DNA of 64,000 nt from Bolinopsis microptera (Eukaryota; Ctenophora; Tentaculata; Lobata; Bolinopsidae). Positions within the stretch are counted from its first letter, which is position 1; every line of letters begins with the position of its first letter. Where the stretch lies: contig NC_087079.1 in assembly GCF_026151205.1 (NCBI RefSeq), positions 6,170,169-6,234,168 on the forward strand, in the 5' to 3' direction. Both the position numbers and the translations under genes were made by a program. The notes under the pieces were generated by a model, which was given only the letters and a program-made list of their open reading frames with translations, ran no database searches and was not told the DNA's origin. Positions 1 to 12,200 of this stretch are shown here, piece by piece.

Positions 1-51
1 TTCTTTTTCATTTTGTCTCATTTCACAACGCTTGCTGGTTACATAGGTCCC

Positions 52-3000
52 ATGGATACTTCACGTGAACCAGATGAAAAGTCGGAAGGTGAATTGTCGG
101 AAGGCGAGTTACCATCCGACGAGGGCGAAGTCTCGGATGAAGGCGAGCTCCCCGACAGTGAGCCGGAGGAGGAACCTCCAGCTAAATTGCCTGAACCCGA
201 GAAATCGCCTGAGTCAGCCGATAAGTTTGATCGCTACAAAATTTGGCAAGAAGCGATGGTGAATAATATGCGCTCTGCAATAACCAAAGTCGGTGACGTA
301 GGCGAGAGTTCAAGCGCATCGAGTGGCAGCGATGAGGAAAATTCTGCTTTCATGATGGTAATTCCACAATCCACCCCACCCCACAAACACATTCACTTTA
401 TTTGTTTGCTACGCTGTGTTGTTCTGTAGTACAATGTTTTAGAGCTCGCTCTCTGCTGCGGCTGCGAGTGCCACGTGACGCCGCAATTAGCGTCACGTGT
501 GCACCATGTATTATACAGCAGGTATAATGAGAGTGTACATTGGAGAGCCGGCTAGGGAGCCTTCTGTGTGACCGACCATCTGGTCTCCACTAACTCCTGT
601 ATTATAACAATACTCCATACAATGTGATCTACCGATATGGTCTGTCGATTTTGCCATTGTCGACAAGAGTCTTAGTTTTCAAATACAGCTGGTCCGTGAT
701 GCAATATCTAAAGCCGGAAATAACATTTCTTATGGAGACATGTGACGTGTAGACAGTACATGTTAACTGCCACGTGATTAGCAACTTGCATATGGCTGCA
801 TTGTAATTTGCCACAACTAAAATTCAGGATTGATGCACTTCGTGCCACGTATACGGTATAATTAAGAATCGGGCCTACCTGAGACTATCTCGTATATTAA
901 ATGTTCGTGGAGGACAGTTAGCCACACGTCACCTATTTATTGGGCTAGAAATATCGACAATGTCCAAATTGTTCAATCGGTAACTTGATTCCTTAATTTA
1001 ACAGTATAATTGGTTCAATGTAGCATGTTGGATTTATGATGGATTTTGGTGTCTAAAGGCGACACAGTTGGCCTTCCAATATTAATAAGCATGTTGGGAT
1101 ACATGTTCTTCAAGCTTTTAAAGTAAACGCATGGAACTATAAAACGATTTTTATAATCTGAATCTTGTCAAATTTCATAAGCTCGGTTCTATACCAACTT
1201 TTGGGCAACCACTTTGTCTGAAGTAAAAGATAATAGTGGATTACACCATAACAGATTCTACCTCATTCTTCCAGAATGTTCGGTGCGAAGCACTTTGCCA
1301 AAGTTCTCTGAATTTGCAGTCTTACCAATATCCCGAACCTATTTTATTGTGAAAATAGGCGATAAAATCGAATATTATAATTGGGTAAGACATGATAATG
1401 TACTGAGCAACAAAAAAAAAGGTTAAAGAATCAAAGATATATTTTGCAAAAAGAAAACATACTCTATTACCTTAAACTGACCAATTGAAGAAAAATAGAC
1501 ATGAAAAAGGGACAACAATGAATGTTTGCATGGATGAGTTTGTAAAAATCTAACCTAAAACTATGATCGCTCTAAATGGTAATGCCCTAAAATGATAGTG
1601 TAGTACACCAGAGCACGAAATTGCATAATATGAGAGCCTCGAAAAGCTGTAGATAGATTTAGCTGTCGCTCTGCCTTAAATTTAATGGGAACGCCAAGAT
1701 CTGCCTCTTTCTTTGTGGCTGGGCCGGGCGAAAGTCACGACCTAGAATACTTTAGCTGGGTGCAGGTGTCGTGAACCAAATCAAACCAAAACACTCATAT
1801 AAAGTTCTAACGTGACTTATCCGACCCAATCATTATGAATGTGCTTGAGTGAGATCAGGGTTTACTGTGGTCGATTACTGACCACGCCCAGTATGTACAC
1901 ATGCAAGCTGTTGATTGCTTTTCTAGATATTATCTCAAGTTGGTATGTTTACATTCCATATCGAATGCATGGCACTAAAAGCTCTGTCTGAACAGATGTA
2001 GCTTAACTCTGTTTCTTATAACAAACTAGATGTTAGCAGGTGTACTGTGTGACAATTGTTACTAGCTATCTTAGCATAGCGTAGGTTGAACTTGTGCTGC
2101 CATTATAGTATTCGATCTGAAGTTGAAGTTGGGCTTAGATATCACTACTTGTTTACCGAACTCAGTTCGACAAAGTGAAAATTTGTCCAAAATTGGTACC
2201 GTGTAAAATTAGGTGGTATTTCTTGGATTTATGAGCAGTACACTAGATTACATAACAGTAGACACGGTCAGTTCAAATAGAGATCCCAGAGATAATCGAT
2301 AACTGCAGGATTGCAGATGTTTCATCTGGTAGCAAATGAATATGAAAAATGTGGTCTCTCTTAGATTTTTAAATAAGTTAAATGCTGTTAATATCAGTGT
2401 ACATCCTTTTCGTGGTTGCTTATTTGCTTCTCGAAAGATCCAAATTAATATTAAAACCTAATTTGCACAAGTAATTAATTAGATCTAATCCCAGCTGCAG
2501 GCCCTCTCTTGCACTATTATTAGACTCTTAACCTGCAGTGTAATATCGTTACTTATACAGGGTGGGCCAAAAGTCAGTGGCAATATAGGTAATCTGTATT
2601 GTGATCAGTCTAGACCACTCTGTCGTGGTAATTTAGGGCCTGTTTTTACTAAAGAACCTTGGAAATACAAAGCAGGTGTAGAATGTACAATGTAGAATAC
2701 ACTGTAGGGTGTAGAATGTACAATGTAGAAACCCCTGTAGGGTGTAGAATGTACAATGTAGAATGCACTGTGCTGTAGGGTGTAGAATGTACAATGTAGA
2801 AGACACTTTAAGGTGTAGACAGTACAATGTAGAATACACTGTAGGGTGTAGAATGTACAATGCAGCTGTAGTTGTAAAGCGGATATCGAGAAAGGTTGAA
2901 ATGCCTTTAGGCGTCCACGGATTCTTCGTCCCTTAGCGCCCGTATAAAATCTTAAAGTCAATTTGTGCTCACGTGCTTTTAGCCGTGGAAAATGTAAATA

Positions 3001-6000
3001 CTGCATGTGTGCTCATTGTAAAATGTACAGTGTAAAATGTATAGTGTTATATTTACAGTTCACCGTGTAATATAATTCATAATACACTGTGTGTAGTAAT
3101 ATATTAGGCGAATTTGAGTTACTGTGCGAATAATCAATTACCTTAAACGATAGGGCGGGCCCTGACAACTTTCGCTGTTATTTGTGACACGAAAACAAAT
3201 TTGATTTGCAGATCATTCGACAATCGACATGCTTATAGGTATACCATTCTGGGCATAATCAATCTAGAATACGTGGTGATAGATCTTTCAATCATGATTT
3301 GTAATCTACAGCAGAGAAGAGAACTTCAATAAAATAAGCCATAAAAAGCTAAGGCGAAGGATGTTATTGCTGAAAATTGTTCAGGGAATTCGGGGAAATA
3401 GAAAAAAAGATAGCAGTCTTTAAACAGGAATATAAAACGTGTTAATGTTGCAGTTGATTCATTAGACTTGAGAAACAATTAGTCTGCCTTTATGCCCGTC
3501 TGTAGGTATGTTCTTTTTATGTCCTTCGTGAAATTAGGTAACTCGCTTTATTTGTTCTTCAATGTCAATTTTTTACCATGATTTTTCGCCTTTGGACTTT
3601 AAAATATTCAGCGTCAATCCCTCAAACGAACACTAATCTTCATCCATTCTTTAACTGCTACCGTCTCCTTTCTCAACGTCAAATAAAACACCGATCTACT
3701 TATATTACCGTGTTGCAGCGGGTGTGACGTCACAAGCTGTTGTTGTGTGACGTCACTAGCTGTTGTTGTGTGACGTCACAAGCTGTAGTTGTGTTGCAGC
3801 GGGTGTGACGTCACAAGCTGTAGTTATGTGACGTCACAGGCTGTAGTTGTGTTGTTTGCAAGGGTCCGTGTTCGAGCAAGCTCTATGATCTGTACCACAC
3901 TTCTTCCGTGTAACAAATTATTACGAAAATAACTCTGTAGGTGTAGTAGAATAACTGTGAATTCATGATTTGTACTTTATACATCCTAAGTGAGCATATA
4001 TTTTATTATTTTGAGCTTTGAAATGCAGAATTTGTATGCCTGACGTATAAAAAGTAGTTCTCACAGTACATTTTCTGAAAATAATAGGCGGCGTGAAACA
4101 GTGATATTCAATTAAAGGGAATAATGTACTGCTTTGCATTTGGCGGTGTGCAACAGTGATATTCAATTAAAGGGAATAATGTACTGCTTTGCATTTGACT
4201 GTCATCAAGCAGGCGTAGCTTTGGATAGCGAGGTTTTTTAATAGACAAATACCTGTCAATTTTCCAACATAATGCCTTTTATAGTACTATGAAATGAAGT
4301 TGGCGTCCAAGCAGCTTAATATTCAGTTCTCAGGGGTGGCCAACTTTCTTGACTTTATTTTGTCATGTAGGGGGGGGGGGGGGTGTAGCAACAAGTAAAC
4401 GATCTGTTAGAATGTGCAAGATCAAAATGTGTCTTGTCTCATGTAGCAACAAGTAAACGATCTGTTAGAATGTGCTACATGTAGCAACAAGTAACCGATC
4501 TGTTAGAATGTGCTACATGTAGCAACAAGTAAACGATCTGTTAGAATGTGCTAGCCAAGATCAAAATGTGTCTTGTCTCCTGATATAATATAACGTAGGG
4601 GACGACTTAATTTGGGAAAAGCTTTAATCAAAAAATCAAACATCATTTAAAATGGCTTCGAAGTTAGAGCTGTGTAAGAACTAGATTATTAATCGTGTAG
4701 ATATGGTAACTGTGTATTATGTAGTTAAGGTCGCGTTACTGTGTAAGTTTTGTAATTGTGTAACTGTGGCAACTGTTACTAAGCTGACTTAGTAACGTTT
4801 GTATATTTGTCACTACGGTAACTGTGTTACTATGGTTCCTTTGTAACCGAGTAGCGTGTAACAGTCTGTAACTGTTGTAAGTGTGTTACTACAGTTACTG
4901 CCGTAACAAAAATTTAGTTTCTTTAACTGCAGTCCATGACACGCGTTCTAATTACAGAACGACAGTGAGATTCCGCCAAATTTGAGGGCCTCTTACGATG
5001 ACAAGGACCAGAATTTGTTGGGGGCACTGGGGGTTGATACCCAGGAGGATGCTGAAGAGGGCCAAGGGGTGAAGAGAAAAAAGAAGAAGAAGAAGAAGGT
5101 TAGGACAGTTGTAGTTGATAGAGAGGGGGTGTACTACACTAGAGAGGGGGGTGCATTACACTGTTATTCGTGTTTTGTGCATGGAGTTTGACTGTCAAAC
5201 TTGTATTATTGACATAAAAGTCTATAAAGTCATAGCTTATCTATTTCGACCGTATTGGTACGAAGGGTTTAAGATTGGAATGATCACGTGCTTCCAAAAT
5301 CTCAATCAGTCACAGTCTTGCACTCATCAATGTGCTGCTCAACTACATACTCACTATGTAGAGTTTGTAAAGGGTAGTCGAGGACAGGTACCTAACAAAG
5401 TGCTAGCGTGTATAGTAATAGAAAGACCAGGACTTTATCTTGTCTTGCTATCCGTTATAAGTCACCTTGGTAGCTTTGAAGGGAGTTCTGGTATAATTAT
5501 GTTGACACGGCACTGAAATCAAATGTTAATACTTGTCCCAACCAGAAATATATGTTCAATATTCCCGTTCTAAATATACTTTTTTGGCACGTACGCTAGC
5601 TGTTCAGGGGGCACTGTTTTAAATGTAGCTGATTTGTAGTATTACATGTATTATCATGATCACCACACAGTCACAAACTACCCGTTCAAATCCACACAAC
5701 TTCAAGTATTATCAATCTCAATTTACGATCTCAAGAATATTTTATCATCAAAATTACAAAATATTTGACATTTATCTCAGTCCCAAAAATGTAGGCTGTC
5801 TCCTACTTCTCTCCTAGCTGTCTCCTAGCTGTCTTCATTTGACTGATCTATATACACTGTATAACACTATATATTCCACAGCAGAGCACACCTAGTGAGT
5901 GGTGGGAGCGACACAAGGAGATCTACGAAAAAATGAAGGAGCGGAGGCAGGAGATGGACGCCTTCCGAGCTAAAACTTATTGTCGGTTCTTTCAGAAGGG

Positions 6001-8263
6001 ATTCTGCAAGGAGGTTAGTTTTAAGAGGATACTCAATATACTGTTGATTTTATAACTTACATACTACAATTGATTTATTTTATGTAGAGATCAGAGGGCA
6101 TCATATATCTCTAGTCTCAACCCTTCAATTCTGAGTTTTGTTCTAGAAGTGTATGATGTTATGTCAGTTGAGTAATGACTTTTAACCTGTTATTTGGTTA
6201 ACTACTAAATACACCATATATTTGAGAGTCCAGAGAAATAGTCAGATACCGAGTACTGGGCCACTAATTAAATGGGTATAAACTCCCCTAGTTTCATGTC
6301 AGTGAATACACTTAATTTGATCCTGTCTTGTGCAAGCTATAAACATGAAATTAGCTTCTTGGGCATTGGTCATTGCCCGATATTAACGTTATGATTGGAT
6401 GCAAGGCATGATTGGAATTATGGCTGGTTGTCAGTTTGAAGTTAAACAGAATATTAAGAACTCAGTTGATAATGTAACCATTCTCTGCAGGGTGACGAGT
6501 GTCCTTTCCGTCATGAAATACAGAAGAGACTTGACGTGTGTAAATACTTCATGAAGAATCTGCCGTGTCACAAAGGGGATCACTGTCCTTACATGCACAG
6601 TGAGTGTTCCTTTCTTCAATTATTTCAAGGATATTTTGCAATGCTAAAAATAGAAATAGTTCACAGTTTAATCCTAGTTTAATCCTTCGTTGGATAATTT
6701 ATTGAAAACTCAGATTGTAGCTCAACTTACAAAAACAAAACCAGAGCCAGAACACAGCTTAATTAACGAATCACACTTTTCAGATGAATATCCCTGCAAA
6801 TATTTCCACCTAAGAGGCTTCTGTTACAACGATAAGGAATGTAGGTTCAGTCACGAGGCCCTCACTGATGATACCAGACAGATCATTGAATTTGTGAGTT
6901 CCTTTTTAGGTGTTGAATCTGACAGAAATATGAGAGAGTTTGATCTTTTGTCAGACGGTTAATGGTTAAACATCCCAACAGTTTTATAACTATCTAATAT
7001 CTATGATTTGTCTAGATTATCTGTGATCTTCACTTGTAGGCTGTTGATAAATGATACTTAACTCTTAAGTTAGATCCATAACTTATCTACACGCACGTGA
7101 CACAGTAAAATAACCCCACTCCCCTGCCCGCAGTTGAAGAATGACAGATACGATCGAGGACCCCGGTTTAAGAGGTTCAGATCCAGAAGCAGGAGTAGGA
7201 GTAGGAGCAGGTCCAGGTCTCCTATAGACAAAGGGGAGAAACCTCTCTTCACTGACCCTGACGCTCCCGCCAACAAGAAGGTGGGTTTCTTGCTATTGAG
7301 CTGTTTCATGTGGACTATAATGACCTGAAGTAGAATAAAACTCCACAATCACTCTAGCAAGCTAATTTTATATGAAGACATGATATTCAGAATCGTAATT
7401 TAAATATTAAGTAATTTCTTACATTCTAAACGTTTTTCTTTCTCCAGGTACTTCTACCCACACCAGAGGAACAAAAAGAGCACAAAGAAGATCACAGAGA
7501 ACGGGAGCAGGACCGCAAACATCACCACCGACACTCTGAAGACAGATACAACTCCCCCCGGGACAGTTACCGGGGCAACCGCGGCAGATTCTTCAGAGGG
7601 GGCAGCCGGGGAAGTCCTCGAGGTTTCAGAGGCGGTTACAATAACAGAGGAGGATTCAGGAGGGGAGGGTATACCGACAAGTATAACAGAGGATCTAACA
7701 ATTTTAACAATTTCAATAATGGACCGAACTTCAACCAAGGACCAATGAATCAGGGACCGCCGGGACAGATGGGTCAGACTCCAATGAGTCAGGGACCGAT
7801 CAATCCGCCACCCAACCCGATGATGGTAGATCAGTTCAACCCGACCAGTTTTAACGCAGCCCCCGAAAGTTTCGCCCCGCCCACCTCCATGAACCCAGCG
7901 TCTGCTTTTAACGGTGCATTTCCACCACCGATCCCAGTAACCCAGCCAGCTGCCAACATGGCGAGCAGTGCCGCCCCACTGCTACCAGCAGCTCCCTTCC
8001 AGCAGTCTGACTATGTCCCTCTAGTGAACCAGTACCAGCGTCCTCCTCCACCACCTCCTCCACCCCAACAACCCAATGCTCCTCTAACTGCAACTATTGA
8101 TTTCGGGGGCAACAAGTCCGCGGAACCACAGCCTGAAGCAGTGGTGTGCGCAGCGCGAGATCCTCGTTTGAAACAACCCTCTGAGAAAGAGAAGTCTAGC
8201 AGTGAACCCACATTAGCTGACATGTTCAAAAGTCTGGATCCAACCGCTAGCCCGTTCGGATAA
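52..8263 (+). CDS. ZC3H4/ZC3H6/ZC3H8-like CCCH zinc-finger protein, 7 exons
   Basis: Proposed exons are 52-357, 4958-5098, 5882-6013, 6491-6599, 6784-6893, 7134-7280 and 7448-8263. All have AG/GT borders and join in phase to give about 586 residues. The N-terminus is acidic with repeated EGEL/DEGEL blocks, as in ZC3H4/6. A lysine run lies in exon 2. Three consecutive C-x7/8-C-x5-C-x3-H fingers are split over exons 3-5: one starts YCRFFQKGFC, one VCKYFMKNLPC and one PCKYFHLRGFC. An RS dipeptide run (exon 6), RGG-type glycine/arginine repeats, a proline-rich tail and a DPRLKQP box near the C-terminus follow. In this family the fingers bind RNA, and ZC3H4 restrains non-coding transcription in the nucleus. 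The start at 52 is the first ATG in frame; an acceptor-like tacatag lies just before it, so an upstream 5' exon outside the window is possible. Family assignment is firm; which paralogue it is remains uncertain. Confidence 0.88.
2673..2866. repeat. Minisatellite, about 6 units of 32-37 bp
   Basis: The unit is built on GTGTAGAATGTACAATGTAG followed by a variable spacer such as AATACACTGTAGG. Six imperfect copies lie head to tail in intron 1 of the ZC3H-like gene. The antisense reading frames through it stay open, which explains the minus-strand ORFs seen here. Confidence 0.85.
3717..3852. repeat. Tandem array with five GTGACGTCAC palindromes
   Basis: Within about 135 bp the word GTGACGTCAC occurs five times, separated by AGCTGTTGTTGT or AGCTGTAGTTGT spacers and two GTTGCAGCGG pieces. 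TGACGTCA is the full CRE/ATF palindrome. Whether it is bound or is simply a repeat cannot be told from sequence. Confidence 0.85.
4090..4197. repeat. Direct duplication, 2 x about 54 bp
   Basis: The segment CAACAGTGATATTCAATTAA onward through GGGAATAATGTACTGCTTTG is repeated almost exactly at 4095-4141 and 4151-4196 within intron 1. Confidence 0.85.
4384..4579. repeat. Tandem repeat, 4 units
   Basis: Four copies of a 34-36 bp unit starting TGTAGCAACAAGTAAACGAT. The first and last copies carry an extra AAGATCAAAATGTGTCTTGT tail, so the array is bracketed by longer units. It directly follows a G13 tract. Confidence 0.85.
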
Positions 8264-9079
8264 ACAAAAGTTCAGTACCGAGAGTGGATTGTTATTGTAA
8301 ACTTATAGCGTTTGTTGATCAGAAGGAATGATGGTCAGTCAGAGAAGAATGATATTAAAGAACCTGCTTTGTTAGCTGCTGCCCTCCAAATGAACATATT
8401 GCTATCTTTTATATGTGTATCCCATTTTTACGGTGTACTATGTAAAACTCGTACCCAAATTAAAGCACAGTAACCTCTAGCACGGACTCCTGCTGTTTCG
8501 TGTGAACTCATTTTTTGTGGGAGAATATGAGAATTTTTTGGGAAATTTGTGTGGCAAGATACATGTTAAACATTTTTATTTTGTTTTTACATGAGCTTTT
8601 TTAAAGATGTTTCGTAGATTTATAGTTTTGTTCATACAAATAACTGTGAACTGTGCAGCTTTTTTGTTAATATTTCCGGTATTATGGAGATTCTCAAACA
8701 TAATCACAATGAAAACGATTCGAGGACTAATGTTTCAGTTAGACTTGCTTTGCATGAACTTTGGAAGATTATTCAGTTGTGATATCCTGTTAAAAATCTT
8801 TTTAAACACTCCAAGTCAAATAATGACTACAATATTAAGAACTCTATTTTCTATCATAAAGCAAGAATAAAAGTGCTTGAGTATTTGAACCGTATGAAAC
8901 GGAAGTGGTAAAATGGTTAATTGCTACTTTTATCTTTTTACTTAATTTAGCGTTTTTCCTTGCTTAATTCGGGTTAATTCCCTCATTAACTACTCATTTA
9001 AAGTATTGAATAGTAAGCTGATAAGATAAGGTAGATACTGTTAAACGATGAATTATTAACCTATCACCAATCAGCAATC
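8264..9079 (+). other. 3' UTR of the ZC3H-like gene and intergenic spacer
   Basis: After the TAA at 8261-8263 there is an ATTAAA at about 8459-8464 and an AATAAA at about 8866, either of which could end the transcript. The 87-codon frame at 8607-8870 is AT-rich, hydrophobic and lies in this 3' flank; I see no reason to call it a gene. Confidence 0.5.
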
Positions 9080-9112
9080 TATAAAATCTCGACTACCGTC
9101 CCTTCTAATTTA
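9067..9112 (+). promoter_or_regulatory. Putative core promoter of STN1 (TATA box)
   Basis: TATAAAA occurs at 9080-9086, preceded by CCAAT at 9067-9071. A start about 30 bp downstream would place the cap near 9112, just ahead of the first ATG at 9135. The call rests on motif and position only. Confidence 0.45.
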
Positions 9113-9210
9113 ATTTGAATAACTTCACCTCAAAATGTCTGTGGACTTCTTCATTAAAAACAATAAATTGGAAATTTTACAACCACATTTCCAGGAATGG
9201 AGCACTTATA

Positions 9211-12200
9211 ATGTCAGGCCCAGGTCAAGCTGCTGCCTCTACCAGTGCCATACTGCAAGATCTGCAAGATTTAACATCACTATCATGGGACACAACCGTG
9301 TCTCACGATTCTCTGGTCACCCCTTCCTCATTTGATATCTCTGGTAATGTCATCCCATCTTCACTTGATTTCTCTCCCTCCTCACGTGACGTCACACCAT
9401 TATCACGTGACGTCACACCATTATCACGTGACGTCACACCATTATCACGTGACGTCGCACCATTATCACATGACGTCACACCCTCTTCAAGTGTCCAGAC
9501 TACTTCTTCGGTCAATGGCAAGATTAGAAATGACTTTTTTAAGCCAGGACTACCCTCTCATTCCAGCACTCCATCTAGTACACTACTTTCTAAACGAAAG
9601 ATGAGTCGGAATGTCTCCTATAAAGTTCCCAAACTGTTCTTCGTTTCTCAGACAGATTCTGGTTCGCAGATTGAGAATCATAGAAAGATGAATTGTAAGC
9701 GAGATGTTGCTTCATCTAACCAATCTGAGAAAGTAGCTAAACCTGTCGATGGAAATTGCACAAGGAATGTCAATAAATCTGTCAGTCCACTGAAAGATGT
9801 TTTGAAGAAAAATTTGTTGTCGAGTTTTTCTATAAATGGTAGCTCAGGCAGCAGACGTTCTAGATACTTCTTTATGGATGAGGAGGATGAAGATGTTTGG
9901 GATCCAACTCCAAGTTTATCATTCCTAAAATCGTCATCAAATCCGGTGACGTCGTCACCAAGTCTTGAGACGTCATCATCAAGTCTTTTGACGTCATCAC
10001 CAAGTCTTTTGACGTCATCACCAGGACATATTGTGACGTCACCACCAAGTCACGTGACGTCATCACCAAGTCACGTGACGTCACCACCAAGTCACGTGAT
10101 GTCATCACCAAGTCACTTAGGTTCATCAAGTCCTAAGAAAACAACTGTAATTGTCGGTGTAATGGACAGTAAGCCTAGAGAAAGTTTGAGGAGAAGTTCG
10201 CTTGGAAATGCCAGCTCGAGCCGTAGAAAGTCTCGTTGTTTCTTTATAGAAGAGGAAGATGATTTGTGGGACCCGACACCCAGCTTATCATTCTTAAACG
10301 AGTTTGCCTCGGTGTCACCAAGTCATGTGACTCCATCAACAAATGGTAAAAGTCCATCAGACAACTGTTATAGGCCTTCAAAAACTCTCTCAGATTCAAA
10401 ACCGAAAAAGTTATTTTTCTGTGATCCCAGTGATATTAGTCGACCTTCATCTGACATAAAATCAGAGAAAGAACTAAGGACAGAGATTTTAAATTCCAGT
10501 TTTACCTCAAGTGTAAGCTCCTGTAATACAGTCTTGACATCTGAGAGAAAAACAGAAGAGTGTGGCACCTCAGTTCAATCTATAGAGGAAGAAGTAGATA
10601 AACTGGACCATATACCAGGTTAGTTGAGAGGAATATGATTACCAATATGAGGCAAGGAGGGTTAGTAAGTTTATAGTTCTATCCCAGTTATGATAGGACA
10701 TGTACCACATTTCATTCCAAGACGATTTTTACCTAAAATGTGAAATTTTTCCTTAAGTAATAACCGTTACACTCTCACTAGCTCCAACCATGCCCCTAGA
10801 TACATATCTAATCCAATAAGGGGCCTTAAAAGGCCTCTACATTCCTGCTTTTTCTTCTTAATTCGTTTATTACAGGTCCTCTGATTGGTTTAGATCCCCA
10901 GTTCTGGTTACCTGTTAGAGTTAGGATCAGAACGCTGTACTCTCTGATAAAGGCGTCCCCCCTGGTTCCTGGACTTTGGGTTATATCCAACCATCCCATA
11001 CATAGGGTCCAGATAACAGGACTAGTTACTGGTGAGTAGTCAGGGTTTCAGTATATTCTACTGTGTGATTTAGTGTGTGATTTAATGTGTGTGATTTAGT
11101 GTGTGATGAATGGTGTGTGATTTAGTGTGTGACTAATGGTCTGACTTAGTGTGTGACTTACAGGTTACTGTTTGTAAATATTGAGCTTATTGCAGTTTCT
11201 TGTAACGTGTAAACAACTAGTGAGCTTGTGCAGTTGCTCAATATTAAAAATATTGGAATTCCCACGAATTCCAAGAAATGTTTGCGCCACCATGATTACA
11301 CTCACTTGCAACAATGGAATAGCTATCCATGTCCAAGAGGCAGCTCTGAATAACGATCCCACTAAAGTATTAATGCTACAACCAATAAAAGTTGCAACCA
11401 AGGATAATTGCAATTTTCTTCGTTGAGTTACAAACCCAATGACTGACTGATCTAGCTAGGTAAAGTCCACTTCTTGGTATACTTCTGGTCACTAAAACCG
11501 GACTTATCCACCAATAAATAACAGTTCTCCAATCCTCACTATATCTGCAGCAGTACACACTACACCCAATATTCTAACTATCATGTTCCACTTGATCTAC
11601 TTGATCAATATACTTTACATATTCCAACTTACTTTTAAGTGGGCGTGGTCCTCAACGTCAGGGTGTTCAGATTGATTGGATCACTAAGTATCAGACTACA
11701 TATGTTTACACTAAGTAATAGTATAAATGCACATGATGTTCAATGTTCATGACAAGCTCAGGACATACAGGCTGAACTTGTCATCACAATTGTACGCTGT
11801 TTTATAGTGTCCTTGTTGAGTTATACTAACAGCAGAGTAATTGTTTATAGGTCCGTTTATAGGCTTCTATTGGTCCAGTACAGAGTGAGTATACCGTATA
11901 TATATATATATACTGTAGGTGTTGATAGTTTACCCACTTAAAATCCACTACAACCAAATGTCTGCTCCATCTCCAATAAGTGCTACTCAGAACCGACATT
12001 TCACTACTTAATAACTACATTATAAGTGAGCTGGTACCACAAATATATATATAATATATATAATAAATTATAATACATTATAATAAAATACATTGTAAGT
12101 GAGCTGGTACCACAAATATATGTATATATAATAATATAAATTATAATACATTATAATAAAATACATTTTAAGTGAGCTGGTACCACAAAGCCCCTAGGTT

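Larger units (their letters stand above)
358..4957 (+). other. Intron 1 of the ZC3H-like gene, rich in minisatellites
   Basis: This 4.6-kb intron has no convincing coding exon. It holds an inverted CACGTGACG/CGTCACGTG pair near 470-500, a 32-37 bp minisatellite (2673-2866), a GTGACGTCAC array (3717-3852), a direct duplication (4090-4197), a G13 tract (4371-4383), a four-copy tandem repeat (4384-4579) and a loose run of GTAAC/GTTAC words at about 4700-4910. ORFs in it, such as the minus-strand frames at 2605-3006, are by-products of the tandem repeats. Confidence 0.75.
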
